Shown: piece after piece, positions 23,953-34,221 of the stretch
Layout of the letters: each line of letters begins with the position of its first letter
Position numbering within the stretch: position 1 is the first letter of the stretch
NCBI GenBank assembly: GCA_026874595.1
Contig: CM049313.1
Span: 70,362,659-70,426,658 of the forward strand
From: Sipunculus nudus
Taxonomy: Eukaryota > Annelida > Sipuncula > Golfingiida > Sipunculidae
Direction of reading: 5' to 3'
Length of the DNA: 64,000 bases
Translations under genes and position numbers: made by a program
The notes under the pieces: model-generated
Databases searched by the model: none
The model's input: only the letters and a program-made list of their open reading frames with translations
What the model was told of the DNA's origin: nothing

Positions 23953-25282
23953 ACAGACACTCTTACAGCTGGGGTCGAGAAAGCGATCTGTACATGCATA
24001 CTGTACCTTGTTTTATAGAATGTCTCACAGTCAACCCTATCATACCCGTTGATCTGTCAATCAGAAATGCATGTTCCTCAGTAGACCTTAAAAAGGAACA
24101 GTTAACCGATGTCTCTTTAAAACAAATCATCAGTCTTCTCAAAGATAACACGAGAATAACGGTTCAGGAGATGCAAAACAGAGATACTCATATTCACTTT
24201 CTAGCCCATAAACATCTCATGTTAAAGAACGGGACGTTGTACCGAAGAAGAATTGTCAATAGGACCACCGAATTTCAGGTTGTGGTGCCAGAAAAGCTAA
24301 GACCTTTAGCACTGAAAGAGATACATGATGATGTAGGCCACCTTGGTCAAAATAGGTCACTTCAGTTGACAAGGGAAAGGTTTTATTGACCGACAGTGGC
24401 AAAATACATTAAATATCATGTAGCTACTTGCCCACGGTATCTAGAAAGAAAACGTTCAATTCACTAAACAGCCCTGTTGATTCCAATAAATTGTGGCCAA
24501 ATTCTTTAATTGTTATGCATCAACTTCTTGAAACTTGATGCTGCAAAAGTTGGAATCGAAGAAGTCCTTATTATTACAGACTGTTTCACCAGGTATGCAC
24601 AGGCCCTGTGCATATCTGTAAGGGACAGAAAGCAAAGCTGACTGCCAAACTTGTATGGGAAAGGTTTGTTTATCACTATGGATTTCCGTTACAAATTCAT
24701 AGTGATCAGGGGAGAAATTTGGAGTCTAAAGTAATAAAGAACCTATGTGACCTAGCCGGAATTAAGAAGTCCAGAACAACCCCGTACCATCCCATGGGAA
24801 ATGGTCAAACTGAATGTTTTAATAGAACACTCATAAACATGCTAGTTACTCTAGAGGCTGAGCAAAAATCCAAATGGCCTAATTACATACAAACTCTGGT
24901 GCATGCGTACAACTGTACACAAAACGACGCCACGTACAGGCTTTAGTCCATTTTACTTAATGTATGTAGGGCATCCAAGGTTACCAACAGATATGGTTTT
25001 TGGTACCATGGAAAACCGTCAGAATCCATCTGTCGAGACCTATGGTACATTTGTGACAGCGTTGTGTGACAAATTGTCAGTAGCGTACAAAATAGCTCAG
25101 GAAGGTCTCAACAGTCTAAACTACACCACAAATCTCTTTATGATAGTAGGGTAAGGGGAGCTACGATCCAGGTTGGAGATAGGGTTTTATTCAGAAAGCT
25201 GGGTCAGATAGGAAAACACAAACTTCACGATTGTGGGAACAACATAGTTATATTGTTGTAGATCAACACAATGTAGATATCC
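23953..25282 (+). pseudogene. Gypsy-3 pol remnant: integrase
   Basis: The zinc-binding HHCC region begins about 24320 (residues IHDDVGHLGQNRSL). W is replaced by a stop (TGA near 24388), and the second cysteine of the CPRC pair appears as Tyr (about 24440). The core follows: ITDCFTRYAQAL (about 24575), HSDQGRN with the second catalytic Asp (about 24705) and GNGQTECFNRTL with the catalytic Glu (about 24805). A frame change at about 24930 leads to GFSPFYLMYVGHPRLP. The trace reaches the VGDRVLF-like C-terminal domain at about 25175, then is cut by LTR-B at 25283. The frame picks up again at 35679. Confidence 0.88.
25279..25282. repeat. Target-site duplication ATCC (left) of LTR-B
   Basis: ATCC here and at 35675-35678 flank LTR-B. 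Removing the insert and one copy restores a coherent Gypsy-3 C-terminal reading. Confidence 0.85.
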
Positions 25283-25716
25283 TGTAGGATATTCCATATC
25301 CTCTTAATAGAAAACCCCTCACCCCCCACACTATAAGTGGGCTCGCCCATTAATGCCCGGATAATGAATCACAGCCAGTTAAGGGGTAGGCCATAGGATG
25401 AGGTCACGAGTCCAGGGCCCGCAGGTAAGTCCCTTAGAGAGTAGCTAGGGTCCCTACGTATGTTTAAGGAAATGAAGCCTGTGAAGCCAATGGTGAAGTT
25501 TATAGTAACCGGCCACCCTTCAGATCCATAGTAAAGCGTACACCCGAAGCATACCCTCCGTATCAGTAGTAAAGCCTACACCCTATGCACTGACTGACAG
25601 TATACTGTTTTGGCATGTGAGTAAAAGCATTCTAAATTCGGGCGGGTTTTGATCTATTGGTGATGTTAAACTTAAACTCCTGTGTTGTTTTCTATTACCC
25701 GTGGGAAAACCCTACA
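25283..25716 (+). mobile_element. LTR-B, 5' LTR
   Basis: A 434-bp LTR beginning TGTAGGATATTCC and ending AAAACCCTACA, so its ends are short inverted repeats (TGTAGG/CCTACA). It is followed by a primer-binding-like TGGCGAGC, marking it as the 5' LTR. The sequence is repeated, in three pieces, at 26597-26792, 34196-34221 and 35441-35674. Confidence 0.88.
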
Positions 25717-25717
25717 A

Positions 25718-25731
25718 TGGCGAGCTGTGCC
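25718..25731 (+). other. LTR-B putative primer-binding site
   Basis: TGGCGAGCTGTGCC starts one base after the LTR end. TGG complements the tRNA 3' CCA. The first 8 bases are the same as the site of Gypsy-1 at 47305, suggesting the same tRNA primer; its identity was not determined. Confidence 0.6.
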
Positions 25732-26585
25732 TGCCTGCTTACAAATCAAATTATTTGCAGGTAGTGATTCGAACCTGCATTTTTGGCAATATTTCTTTTT
25801 AAAAATTGTAAATTCACAGTCCTATATAACAAAGTAGATTCACAGTAATACATGAGCAAAGTAGAAAAGCAGTTCAAAATAGGAAGAGCGAAGATGAATG
25901 AAGAGGACCCATTTCAGAAGTTACAGATTCCTGGACATAATAAGGAAACTGACATGTTCTGCCTCCTGCATACACCAGTACATTCAGCACAGCTACAGTA
26001 CCGGGGATACAGTTGATGTTGCCCAGCAGCAGTGCTACAAACATATATATTTAAAAATAAAAACAGTATGCAAACAGATATGCAAATGGACTCACCTTAT
26101 AAGGAAAATACTTTTTTTAACATTCTCCAGCCTCAGAGATACAAGGACATTGAACTATCAGTCATGCTGTCATATATGCCGCTATGCTGACACGTTGCAG
26201 CCCATGCATTTTTGACATTTTATAAACCACATTTTCAACATATCAGTTGAGTTACAATATTTTACTATATGCATGTTTTACATGTGTATGTTGTGATCAC
26301 TTCACGATTATTTGACATGTTCATTTGAATTATTTGACACCATAATAAATTGGGGGTGGGGAAACCATCAAGATATTAATTGCTTTGTATGATAAATACT
26401 GTCAGATCAAAAGGAACTTTTGGGTTTTTTCCTGGTAATATTATCTGTCCGACCAGGTTTTCGTTACACCCAAAGGTTCCTGTGCATTTTCCACCCAAAT
26501 TCCTTGTAATAGTTAAGGTATTGGAATATCCTGTTAGTTAAATACACAGACACAAAAAAAGATAAGTTTCTTTTTTTTCGTTAAC
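25732..26585 (+). mobile_element. LTR-B internal region (no pol)
   Basis: Only about 870 bp lie between LTRs, with no protease, RT or integrase, so LTR-B is a short non-autonomous (TRIM/LARD-like) element or a deletion derivative. A frame beginning at the ATG near 25892 (residues MNEEDPFQKL) could be a gag relic. A tRNA T-arm-like stretch, GTGATTCGAACC, is at about 25763. Confidence 0.65.
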
Positions 26586-26596
26586 CGGGGAGGGAG
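26586..26596 (+). other. LTR-B polypurine tract
   Basis: GGGGAGGGAG directly precedes TGTAGGATATTCC, as expected for plus-strand priming next to a 3' LTR. Confidence 0.75.
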
Positions 26597-26792
26597 TGTA
26601 GGATATTCCATATACTCTTAATAGGTAATCCCTCACCCCCACACTGTAAGTGGGCTCGCCCATTAATGCCCGGATAATGAATCACACCCAGTTAAGGGGT
26701 AGGCCATAGGATGGAGTCACGATTTAGCGGGCCTGGAGGTCAGTCCTCCAGGGCCCGCAGGTAAGTCCCTTAGGATTAGCTAGGGTCCCTAC
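26597..26792 (+). mobile_element. LTR-B 3' LTR, first piece
   Basis: Matches 25283 onward up to ..GCTAGGGTCCCTAC, where it is interrupted. Compared with the 5' LTR it has about 22 extra bases forming a 13-bp hairpin (GCGGGCCTGGAGG / CCTCCAGGGCCCGC, 26727-26758). Confidence 0.85.
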
Positions 26793-27314
26793 TGTGATGC
26801 AGGCTGATTATTTTTTGGTAATTATACCTTATTTTATGTAAGACAAGCTGGTTCAGATTTTATATAGTTTGCTAAAGTATTTCGTGGGCTGATTTACGGT
26901 ACAAAACTTCTAGAACTGGCCCAGACAGTGCCCAGACAGAGCGTATGGAACAAACAAACAGGTGGGCGTGGCTTGATAACAGGCACGGCCTGTGATTGGC
27001 GAGTCGCGCTGGCGAGACAGACTGATTTTTGTGCGGGGCTTGTATCGCTTGTTCTCGGTGTGGCCAGCTAAAATAGAAACACATGTTGAGGGACTCTGAG
27101 GGTTCTACACAGAAAAAGGTACTGGAGAGCGGGACGACAGCGATATGTGCGGTGTGTAGAGCAGAAGTTTTGAGACTTTTATGCTAATGTGATGGAGCCA
27201 GCTGTGGTGGTGTCCGGTGTACATAGACTCACAGATTTTGGAATATTCAGTGGCAAGATCCATTTGATGTTTTCTTAACAGAACTGTGGGTATACCTCGC
27301 ATATGAAAGAAAGA

Positions 27315-28062
27315 ATGATAAGGGACAAAATTGTGTTAACCAGCAAGGGTAAATTACAGGAAATCTTACTGAGAGAGGAGAAATTAGATCTTAGGAAAAC
27401 AATTGACCTTTGCCGTGCATTTGAGCAATCAAATAGGCACGTAAAAGAAATCAGAGACAAGTACAAGTAATCGTATCCATTATCAAGCTAAACATACCCC
27501 TGCTAGGCAGACCAGTGGTTCCACCAGCACACTAACTCACACTAACACAAAACCACAGCCAAAAGCCGCTCTCCAGACGCAACAAGCTGAATGTAATTTC
27601 TGTGGATATCGACATGCATATGGAAGAAAGAAATGCCCTGCATGGGGAAAACATTGGGATAACTGTAATGGACGGAACCATTCCAAATCAAGATGTAAAA
27701 AACCAAAGGTCAATCTAGTGAATACAGACAATGAACCAGATTTAGTAGATAACAGATGGTTACAAAAGATAAATAGTGGAAGCAGTAACCGGTCCATAAC
27801 AGCCACTATGACAGTAAATAACTGTAATGTCAAATTTCAGTTAGACAGTGGGGCAGATGTCAATACCCTATGCCAAAGATACGTCAGACAGAACCAAGTC
27901 TGTAAAACAGCACAACGGTTAATCATGTGGAATGGAGCCAATATGAGTCCCCTTGGTGAGGCTACACTGCTGCTCACCAACCCTCTGACACAGGAATCGA
28001 GGAGAGTCATATTCACAATAGTGCCAAATGATAAGGTGAACCTCCTTGGTGTGGATACTTAA
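27315..28062 (+). pseudogene. Gypsy-2 gag C-terminus, zinc knuckles and protease (broken)
   Basis: From 27315 a gag-like stretch (MIRDKIVL, LREEKLDL, FEQSNRHVKEI) runs to a stop at 27468. In another frame from about 27589 come two knuckles: CNFCGYRHAYGRKKC, then CPAWGKHWDNC..NHSKSRC with W in place of an expected Cys. The retroviral-type protease motif LDSGADVNTL follows (about 27841), and the frame stops at 28060. This layout is typical of the K02A2.6-like Gypsy lineage. The gag N-terminus is missing. Confidence 0.85.
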
Positions 28063-28067
28063 AGGAT

Positions 28068-28893
28068 ATGGGACTGATCACTGTAAATGAAAACAGATTC
28101 ATTTCTCAATTGAACTGTATGCCGCTAGGTGATTTGGGCGAGGCACATCTTAAAGTGGATCCTGATGTACCACCAAGAACTTTACCGTGCAGAAAAGTGC
28201 CTATTGCATTGCAAGATGACATCAAAGCCGAACTTGAGACTTTAGTTCAACGTGGCATTTTTGTCCCAGTCACAGAGCCGACCAGATGGGTCAGCCAGAT
28301 GGCAGTCGTGCGTAAACCAACTGGAAAGCTTCGTATATGTATTGACCCACAACCACTAAACGAAGCACTCATGCTAGACGTAACCGATTGCCAACTGTCG
28401 ATAATATTACCTATGCTAGGAAAAGCCAAAATATTCAGCAAAGTTGACGTAAAGGAGGCATTTTGGTATGTTAGGTTATATGAGGAATCTAGCATCTTGA
28501 CAACAATGATTACTCCGTTTGGTCGATTCCGTTGGGCCCGACTCCCTTTCGGGTTAAAGGTTAGTAGCGAAATTTTCCAAAGGATGCTGACAGAAGCATT
28601 GAGTGGACTTGATGGCATCTTCACAATTGCTGATGATATTGCTGTGGCAGGATGCGGTGAATCCACTGAAGAAGCCATGAAAGACAACAAGGCAAAGCTG
28701 ACTGACTTGTGAACAGCGACATATCATATTGAATGAGGACAAACAGGAAATTAACCAATCGGAAATCCGAATCTATGGGCACCTGTTCACTGATAAAGGT
28801 GTTAAGGCTGACACCTCAAAAGTTGATGCAATTCATAAAATGCCAGCCCCTACAGACATTCAGGGAATGAAACGTATTTGTGGTATGGTTTAA
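28068..28893 (+). pseudogene. Gypsy-2 reverse transcriptase (broken)
   Basis: Open to 28712, covering RT fingers and palm: TRWVSQMAVVRKPTGKLRICIDPQPLN, then FSKVDVKEAFW with the first catalytic Asp, and IADDIAVAG with the catalytic DD (I/M-x-DD-I in place of YxDD is usual in this lineage). A frameshift near 28710 is followed by RCEQRHIILNEDK-like thumb sequence. An in-frame TAA sits at about 28891 where the family has GMVNY. Confidence 0.88.
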
Positions 28894-28896
28894 TAT

Positions 28897-29286
28897 ATGG
28901 CTAGATTCCTGCCAAATTTGGCCAATGATTTGGAACCAATCAGAGCACTAACCAGAAAAGATGCAGATTGGAACTGGACTTCTGAATGTGAAAATGCATT
29001 CCAGATCATCAAAGACAAACTAACGAAAGCTCCTGTGCTTGCGTATTTCGAGGCAGAAAGCGAAGTTGTTATCCAGGCAGACAGTAGTAAAGATGGGCTC
29101 GGAGCTGTGCTCCTACAGAATGGAAGGCCTGTGGAATATGCCTCGCGTACACTCACTTCCTCGGAACAAAACTGGGCACAGATAGAGAAGGAGATCCTTG
29201 CAGTGGTGTTTGGTTTGGAGAGATTTTACCAATACACATACGGTCGCAGAGTTGTTGTACAAAACGACCATAAACCATTAGCGTGA
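28897..29286 (+). pseudogene. Gypsy-2 RNase H domain
   Basis: Continues RT thumb (ARFLPNLANDLEPIRALT) into RNase H: VIQADSSKDGLGAVLLQ (first Asp), AQIEKEILAVVFGLERF (Glu) and VQNDHKPLA (Asp). It ends with a frameshift at 29284; the next frame (29283 on) carries the end of RNase H (ILKKPLSMAPKRIQ). Confidence 0.88.
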
Positions 29287-30838
29287 TCCTCAAGAAGCCG
29301 CTAAGCATGGCCCCTAAGCGGATACAGTCCTTGATGATGAGATTGTATCGCTATGATGTTGACTTTTATTTCCTGGAAGGGTCTAAACTTGTGATAGGAG
29401 ATACTTTGAGCAGAGCATATCTGGATACCCCCGATACAAGACCCCGCATTTTGAATATCAGTGCTTTTGAATTCGTACCAGATGCAAGACTCGAAGAAGG
29501 CAAGGAAGCAACAAGCAAAGATGAGTCGCTCCGAACCTTGCTATCTTTGATCATAAATGGATGGCCTAGTTGTAAAAATGATGTTCCAGATGAGGCCAAA
29601 CCATATTATGATATGAGAGACACTTTGACCTGTGAAGATGGTATAATCCTAAAAGGAGAGGCTATCCTTGTAAATGATCCCAAATCTCTTAGAAGTGACA
29701 TGAGGAATGTCTTCATTCCGCACACCTTGGTTACAATAGTATCGTGCGCAGAGCAAGAGGAGTGATTTTCTGGCCAGGGATGGCTCAGGAAATAAAGCAG
29801 CCGGTCGAGTCTTGTGAGCCATGTCAACAACTAAGACCAAACAACCAGAAAGAAACCCTCCTACAACAAGATGATGGGAAAGGTCCGTGGGACAAGGTCG
29901 CCGCTGATTTGTTTGAGATCCAAGGTTGTACTTACCTTGTTACAGTTGACTTCTACTCAAACTTCATTGAAGTGGATTTCATTCCATCCACAACTGCATC
30001 TCAAGTCATAGCTGTACTTAAGAGGCAATTTGTGCGATTCGGTATCCCATCTTGTGTTGTTAGTGATCAAGGCTCACAGTTTACTTCAAATGAATTTAAG
30101 CAATTTGTAAACAAATGGGGAATAACACATGTAATGTCATCGCCAGAGCATCACAGTGCCAATGGAAAAGCTGAGGCAGCTGTTAAGGTGGTGAAGCATA
30201 TGATGCTCAAAACCATAGCTGATGGTACAGACCAAGCAGAAGCACTGCTTGAGCTAAGAAACACCCCTCGACAAGAAACTGGACTTAGCCCCTCGCAGAT
30301 GATGTTTGGAGACCAACCCGATCTCTCATTCCTATGCTGAAGCAGAACCAGGTGCAATTTGACAATGCGAATGTGAAACGGGCAGAGCGTAAGGCCAGTG
30401 TGAAGAAATCTCATGATAAAGGTCTAGGGATTTACAAAGGTTGTGTCCCGGTCAGTCCGCATATTTCCAACGTCAAAGTGGGAAGAGATGGATCCTAGAT
30501 AAAGTGGTTGATTTTGATGGTAGTCGCACTTACATCATTAAAGGTCAGAACGGTGGTAAATACCGCCGAAATCGTGTACACATGCGCCCTACAGGTGTTA
30601 CACTGAGAGCACGTGATATATCACCTCCCAGAGTTGAATCGAAAAACCTCCCATTGCACAACCATTGACACCTGATGCTGCAAATCAACCAGGGAATAAT
30701 ACCGCAGATAACCCTGAAATACTTGTGCAGGACTCTATTTCGCAAAATCAGACAGATGTTCAAACTAATGTGAGGCCACAACGTACTAAAAGGGAACCTT
30801 TGTACCTGAAAGACTATGTTCGATATTCTGATAAGTAA
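29287..30838 (+). pseudogene. Gypsy-2 RNase H end, integrase and C-terminal tail (broken)
   Basis: 29283-29765 carries the RNase H end and linker. A frameshift near 29742 moves the reading to RARGVIFWPGM and the CEPCQQLRP zinc pair. The DDE core is ADLFEIQGCTYLVTVDFYS, VSDQGSQF and ANGKAEAAVK; the open part ends at 30340. Another frame change gives GKRWILDKVVDFDGSRTYIIK (C-terminal barrel, about 30480-30545). The Pol end LYLKDYVRYSDK stops at 30838. At least five disablements make the polyprotein dead. Confidence 0.88.
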
Positions 30839-31210
30839 ATACGATATTCCCAGAAAGATTTGCGAGCTTTGTAATATACCGTTAAGCCCGTGTGGACAGA
30901 ATAATCTTCATGTAGCAGTTTGTATTGTCTTTTAATGAACACATGATTATTATTATGTAAGTTTCATATCACGGAAAGTATCTTCGATTCACAAACTTGG
31001 TTGATACACAGTTGTAATTGTTACATTAATCGGTATCACCTATACTGTAATGTGTGTTGACTGGACTCTAATAACCGCACACGTCTAATGATCAGAGCGA
31101 AGATTTAAACCAGCTATAATTTCTATGTGAATTTCCAAGGGTTGTTGAATTATCTTTTAACCACTTCCAAGTAATTTAGTTGATATGTTAAGGCAGTAAA
31201 GTCTTTACCT

Positions 31211-31237
31211 AAAAAAAAAAAGGGGGGGGGGGGGGGA
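31211..31237 (+). other. Gypsy-2 polypurine tract
   Basis: A run of A then G up to GGGGGGA immediately before TGTTGAGG. Typical position for a 3' LTR primer tract; the pure-G expansion is probably secondary. Confidence 0.7.
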
Positions 31238-31585
31238 TGTTGAGGAAATACCCGTTTCCGGTTACCCGGTTTGTGTTTTACTGCTGATTCCGGGTTTTAC
31301 TAGTCCATGCTTGTCTTGTCCTGTATTATCGTCCTGCTAGTAAACGTGTGTAATGCAGACGTCTTGTTATTGTTGTTCCACGCGTGTTAATGGATTAGGA
31401 CCTGCTAGTTCCTATTGTGTGTATGTCAGTATGACAGATTAAGGACCACGCAACAACACGTTTGACTTTGGTGCAGTTCACCTAAAAGGACTCGGTGTTT
31501 GTAACACATTGTTATATGAGCCAGCTGTCGACATTACGTCTTGGTATGTTATTGTATGTTCGTAGACCATTAAATGTATATATGT
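31238..31585 (+). mobile_element. Gypsy-2 3' LTR, left part
   Basis: Begins TGTTGAGGAAATACCCG after the polypurine tract and runs until copy A4 interrupts it near ATTAAATGTATATATG. The right part resumes at 34026 (GTTATAACGGTC). No matching 5' LTR was found in 26.8-27.3 kb, so the far end cannot be fixed by comparison. Confidence 0.6.
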
Positions 31586-34025
31586 TTTTTAGCTCAGCTG
31601 ACTTTCAGTCATGCTGGGCTATAGCGATGGTTCTTTGTCCTGCGTCCTTCCGTCTGTCCATCCGGCCTTCCGGCCGGCCGGCCGTCCGTCCGTTAGCAGG
31701 GCACAAATCGTAACCGTAGGGGCTAGGGCCATGAACCCTATGCAGTCTTAGAGGTTATAAAAAGATCTCCTTGCAAACCTGAAATTAGGTCACTGCGACC
31801 TATATTTTCGAAGTTATGGGGTGTGTTTGCACCCCCCAGAAATAACTCTGTGAGACAAAATTTTCATCCCAAACCTTCCATCTTTCACATACAGCTCACC
31901 TACCAACAGGGGAAGAACCATAATTTTTTTGAGGTCAAAAGGTCAAAGGTCAAGGTCACAGAGGCCTCTTCTTTGAAAAGCCTCAGGATGCATTTTAAGC
32001 CAAACCTTTCATCCCAATTCTTTGATCTTTCACATGTAGCTCACCTACTAAGTGGGAGAAGAATCCTATAGATTTTGAGGTCACAAGGTCAAAGGTCAGG
32101 GTCACAGGATCCACTACTTTGAAAAGGTTGTGGACACATTTCAAGCTAGACTTTTCATTTCAAACCTTCCAGCACTGATATCGCTTCTCTGCCAACAGGG
32201 GAAAAGACCTGTTGATTTTGAGGTCAAAGGTCAAGTTCACAACACCCACTTCTTGCGTGGAGTCTTTTTCAGGCAAACTTTTCAATCTGTACCTTCAATC
32301 TGTCATATATGGCTTACCTACCAATAAGGGAAGAAGCCTGTTGATGTTGAGGTCAAAAGTCAAAGGTCAAGGTCACAATATTTAATTGTTCTAAATGCTT
32401 GTGAGCATATTTCAAGTGTAACTGTTCAACCCAAACCTTCAGTCTTTCACATATGCCACATCTATGCATCACTCAGTTTGACTCAAACTTCATATTTATG
32501 GGTCTTTTTGCTTGAATAAATAACTTATTGATTTTGGGGTCAGCAGGTTAAAGGTTGCAGGTCAAAGTTATTCACCCATTGGTTGCAAAGTAATTACACC
32601 AGATTTAAGTGGTTAGTAGTTACCCATCATTTAGAAAGAATCCAGTTGATATATGGGCCAAAGGCCAAGGTCATAGGTCAGGGATGTTCACAATTACTTA
32701 TTTTATAGACCATCTCTATTTTTCTTGTATATATAACCATCCCACTCCAGCTGGTACATCTCCCTGTGTGGCTGTAATTGTGAGTGACACTGGTGACATA
32801 TGACTCCCTTTTGTATCAGCCTATTAAGTGATAAGGCTCAGTGATAAGTACCTCGTTACTTCATAACAAAAACACTTGTCAGAATGCTTCAGCCAGGCAT
32901 TGAGACTATGAGAGTATAGTATTAAGGTTTAGCTACTGATTTATAAGATGATGGGATCATTTTGCAGTTTATTTTATGGAATCCTAGCAATAAACTTAGT
33001 TTCCTAGATATCTGAATATTTTAATATATATCACCACATATAAAAGCAAGTGTTTGTTCTCATAATATGTGGATGTGTACCTTGATTAAGGATGGCTTTT
33101 TATTTTATTTCAAGACTCTTAGTCATGCTTTCTGCATTTCTTTTCTTTCAGGTTTGGCAGTTTACCTACCCTGCTGACCCCATTGAAAAGCAGAGTGATA
33201 ATAAAAAATATTGGACTTACACTTTTTACAATTGCATATCTATAAATCTGATATGAGGGCCTGGACATGCCTTTTGAATTATTTTGGGCATCCATTACTG
33301 GATAATTTGCCCCAAGTGTGGTCTCTTATTGAAGAATGTGGGATATCAAATGTCATACTTGTCAGAAATCCATTATGTCTGCCAGTTAGCCACCTTAGAA
33401 ATTCTTTCTTCAGTGCAGTTTCAGTATTTTTTCTTTAATGTTTGGTCCGATTTAGAGAATGTTTGTTGTCTGATTTCAGACTTGTCAGAAGTCCAATATG
33501 GACACCAGGCAACCATCTTTTAATTCCTTTTGATCATTTTATCTCAAGAACAGTTAAAGTGAATGCAGTTGGATGTATATTTATGTAATTTTGTAAAGGA
33601 TTGGGTCAAATATTTCTGAATAAATATTACCATCATTTATAAAAGTGCAGTACAGTTGGCTTGTATTGAATAAAAATTCACACAGAAGCACCTGTTTCTC
33701 AATAATTCTTGCATGTATTTCCTTGATTTTTGCTATATATTTTGATCTTATATTTGCCCTTTGTGGTGTTCCTTTTGAGACTGACAGGTTTCAAGCAAAC
33801 TGTTGGAATAGTTCCTGATAGCTTAACAATCATGCATTTTCCTCAAACCATCAATTCACTGTGTTTTAACCAGACATAGGTGATATATATTTCTGTTGTC
33901 ATAGAAAATTTTCAACAAATTGGCAAATTGGTTCTTCAAAATTTGACTGGAAGTTGTGAATCTCAGTCCATGATGTCACAGGTCATGCTTGGCAGCTGAG
34001 CGTCATGACCCATGGGTCACTTGTT
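31586..34025 (+). mobile_element. Family A repeat, complete copy A4 (HINE-like)
   Basis: Starts TTTTTTAGCTCAGCTGACTTT, with the subterminal repeat GCTCAGCTGA at 31592-31601 and a CCGGCCGGCCGTCCGTCCG tract followed by AGCAGGGCAC. It ends with CAGCTGAGC (33993-34001), GACCCATGGGTC (34007-34018) and ACTTGTT. The body is a tandem array of about 140-150-bp units (31740-32600) with AGGTCA clusters and CAAACCTTCCA-type phrases. About 2.4 kb, no protein gene. Confidence 0.68.
31932..31958 (+). promoter_or_regulatory. Four AGGTCA half-sites in 27 bp (spacers 2, 1, 0)
   Basis: AGGTCA at 31932, 31940, 31947 and 31953. The same 2-1-0 arrangement recurs at 32078-32104 (last site GGGTCA), with decayed forms at 32219-32230 and 32350-32375. 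Matches DR2/DR1/DR0 nuclear receptor site geometry; activity unknown. Confidence 0.45.
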
Positions 34026-34195
34026 GTTATAACGGTCTTGTGGAATCTGTTCACATATTTTTTTTTCATTTGTCGCAGACAGGGCAAAATAAGAGGGATA
34101 CCATTCTTTATATTATGGCCGGACCTTTCTTATTTTAACTTAAGCTAATGATTATTATCTCTCAAGTGGGTTCTCGCCCTCAGCCGTGACACTAC

Positions 34196-34221
34196 GTATG
34201 TTTAAGGAAATGAAGCCTGTG
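34196..34221 (+). mobile_element. LTR-B 3' LTR, middle piece
   Basis: GTATGTTTAAGGAAATGAAG.. continues exactly where 26792 stopped, as in the 5' LTR at about 25458. It is interrupted after AGCCTGTG (34214-34221). Confidence 0.85.

Larger units (their letters stand above)
26793..34191 (+). mobile_element. 7.4-kb insertion block in LTR-B, bounded by CTAC, carrying Gypsy-2
   Basis: CTAC at 26789-26792 and 34192-34195 is a 4-bp target duplication: the LTR-B sequence is contiguous if the block and one CTAC are removed. The block begins TGTGATGCAGG and ends GCCGTGACA (TG..CA, as LTR elements do). Its two terminal stretches (26793-27300 and 34060-34191) are not obviously similar to each other. The block may therefore be a solo LTR or LTR element into which Gypsy-2 jumped, or Gypsy-2 with a rearranged 5' end. 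I cannot decide. Confidence 0.7.

Noticed and set aside
26793-31585. A 5' LTR of Gypsy-2 at 26793 matching its 3' LTR at 31238
   Set aside because: The two sequences differ from the fourth base on; no convincing alignment by eye.
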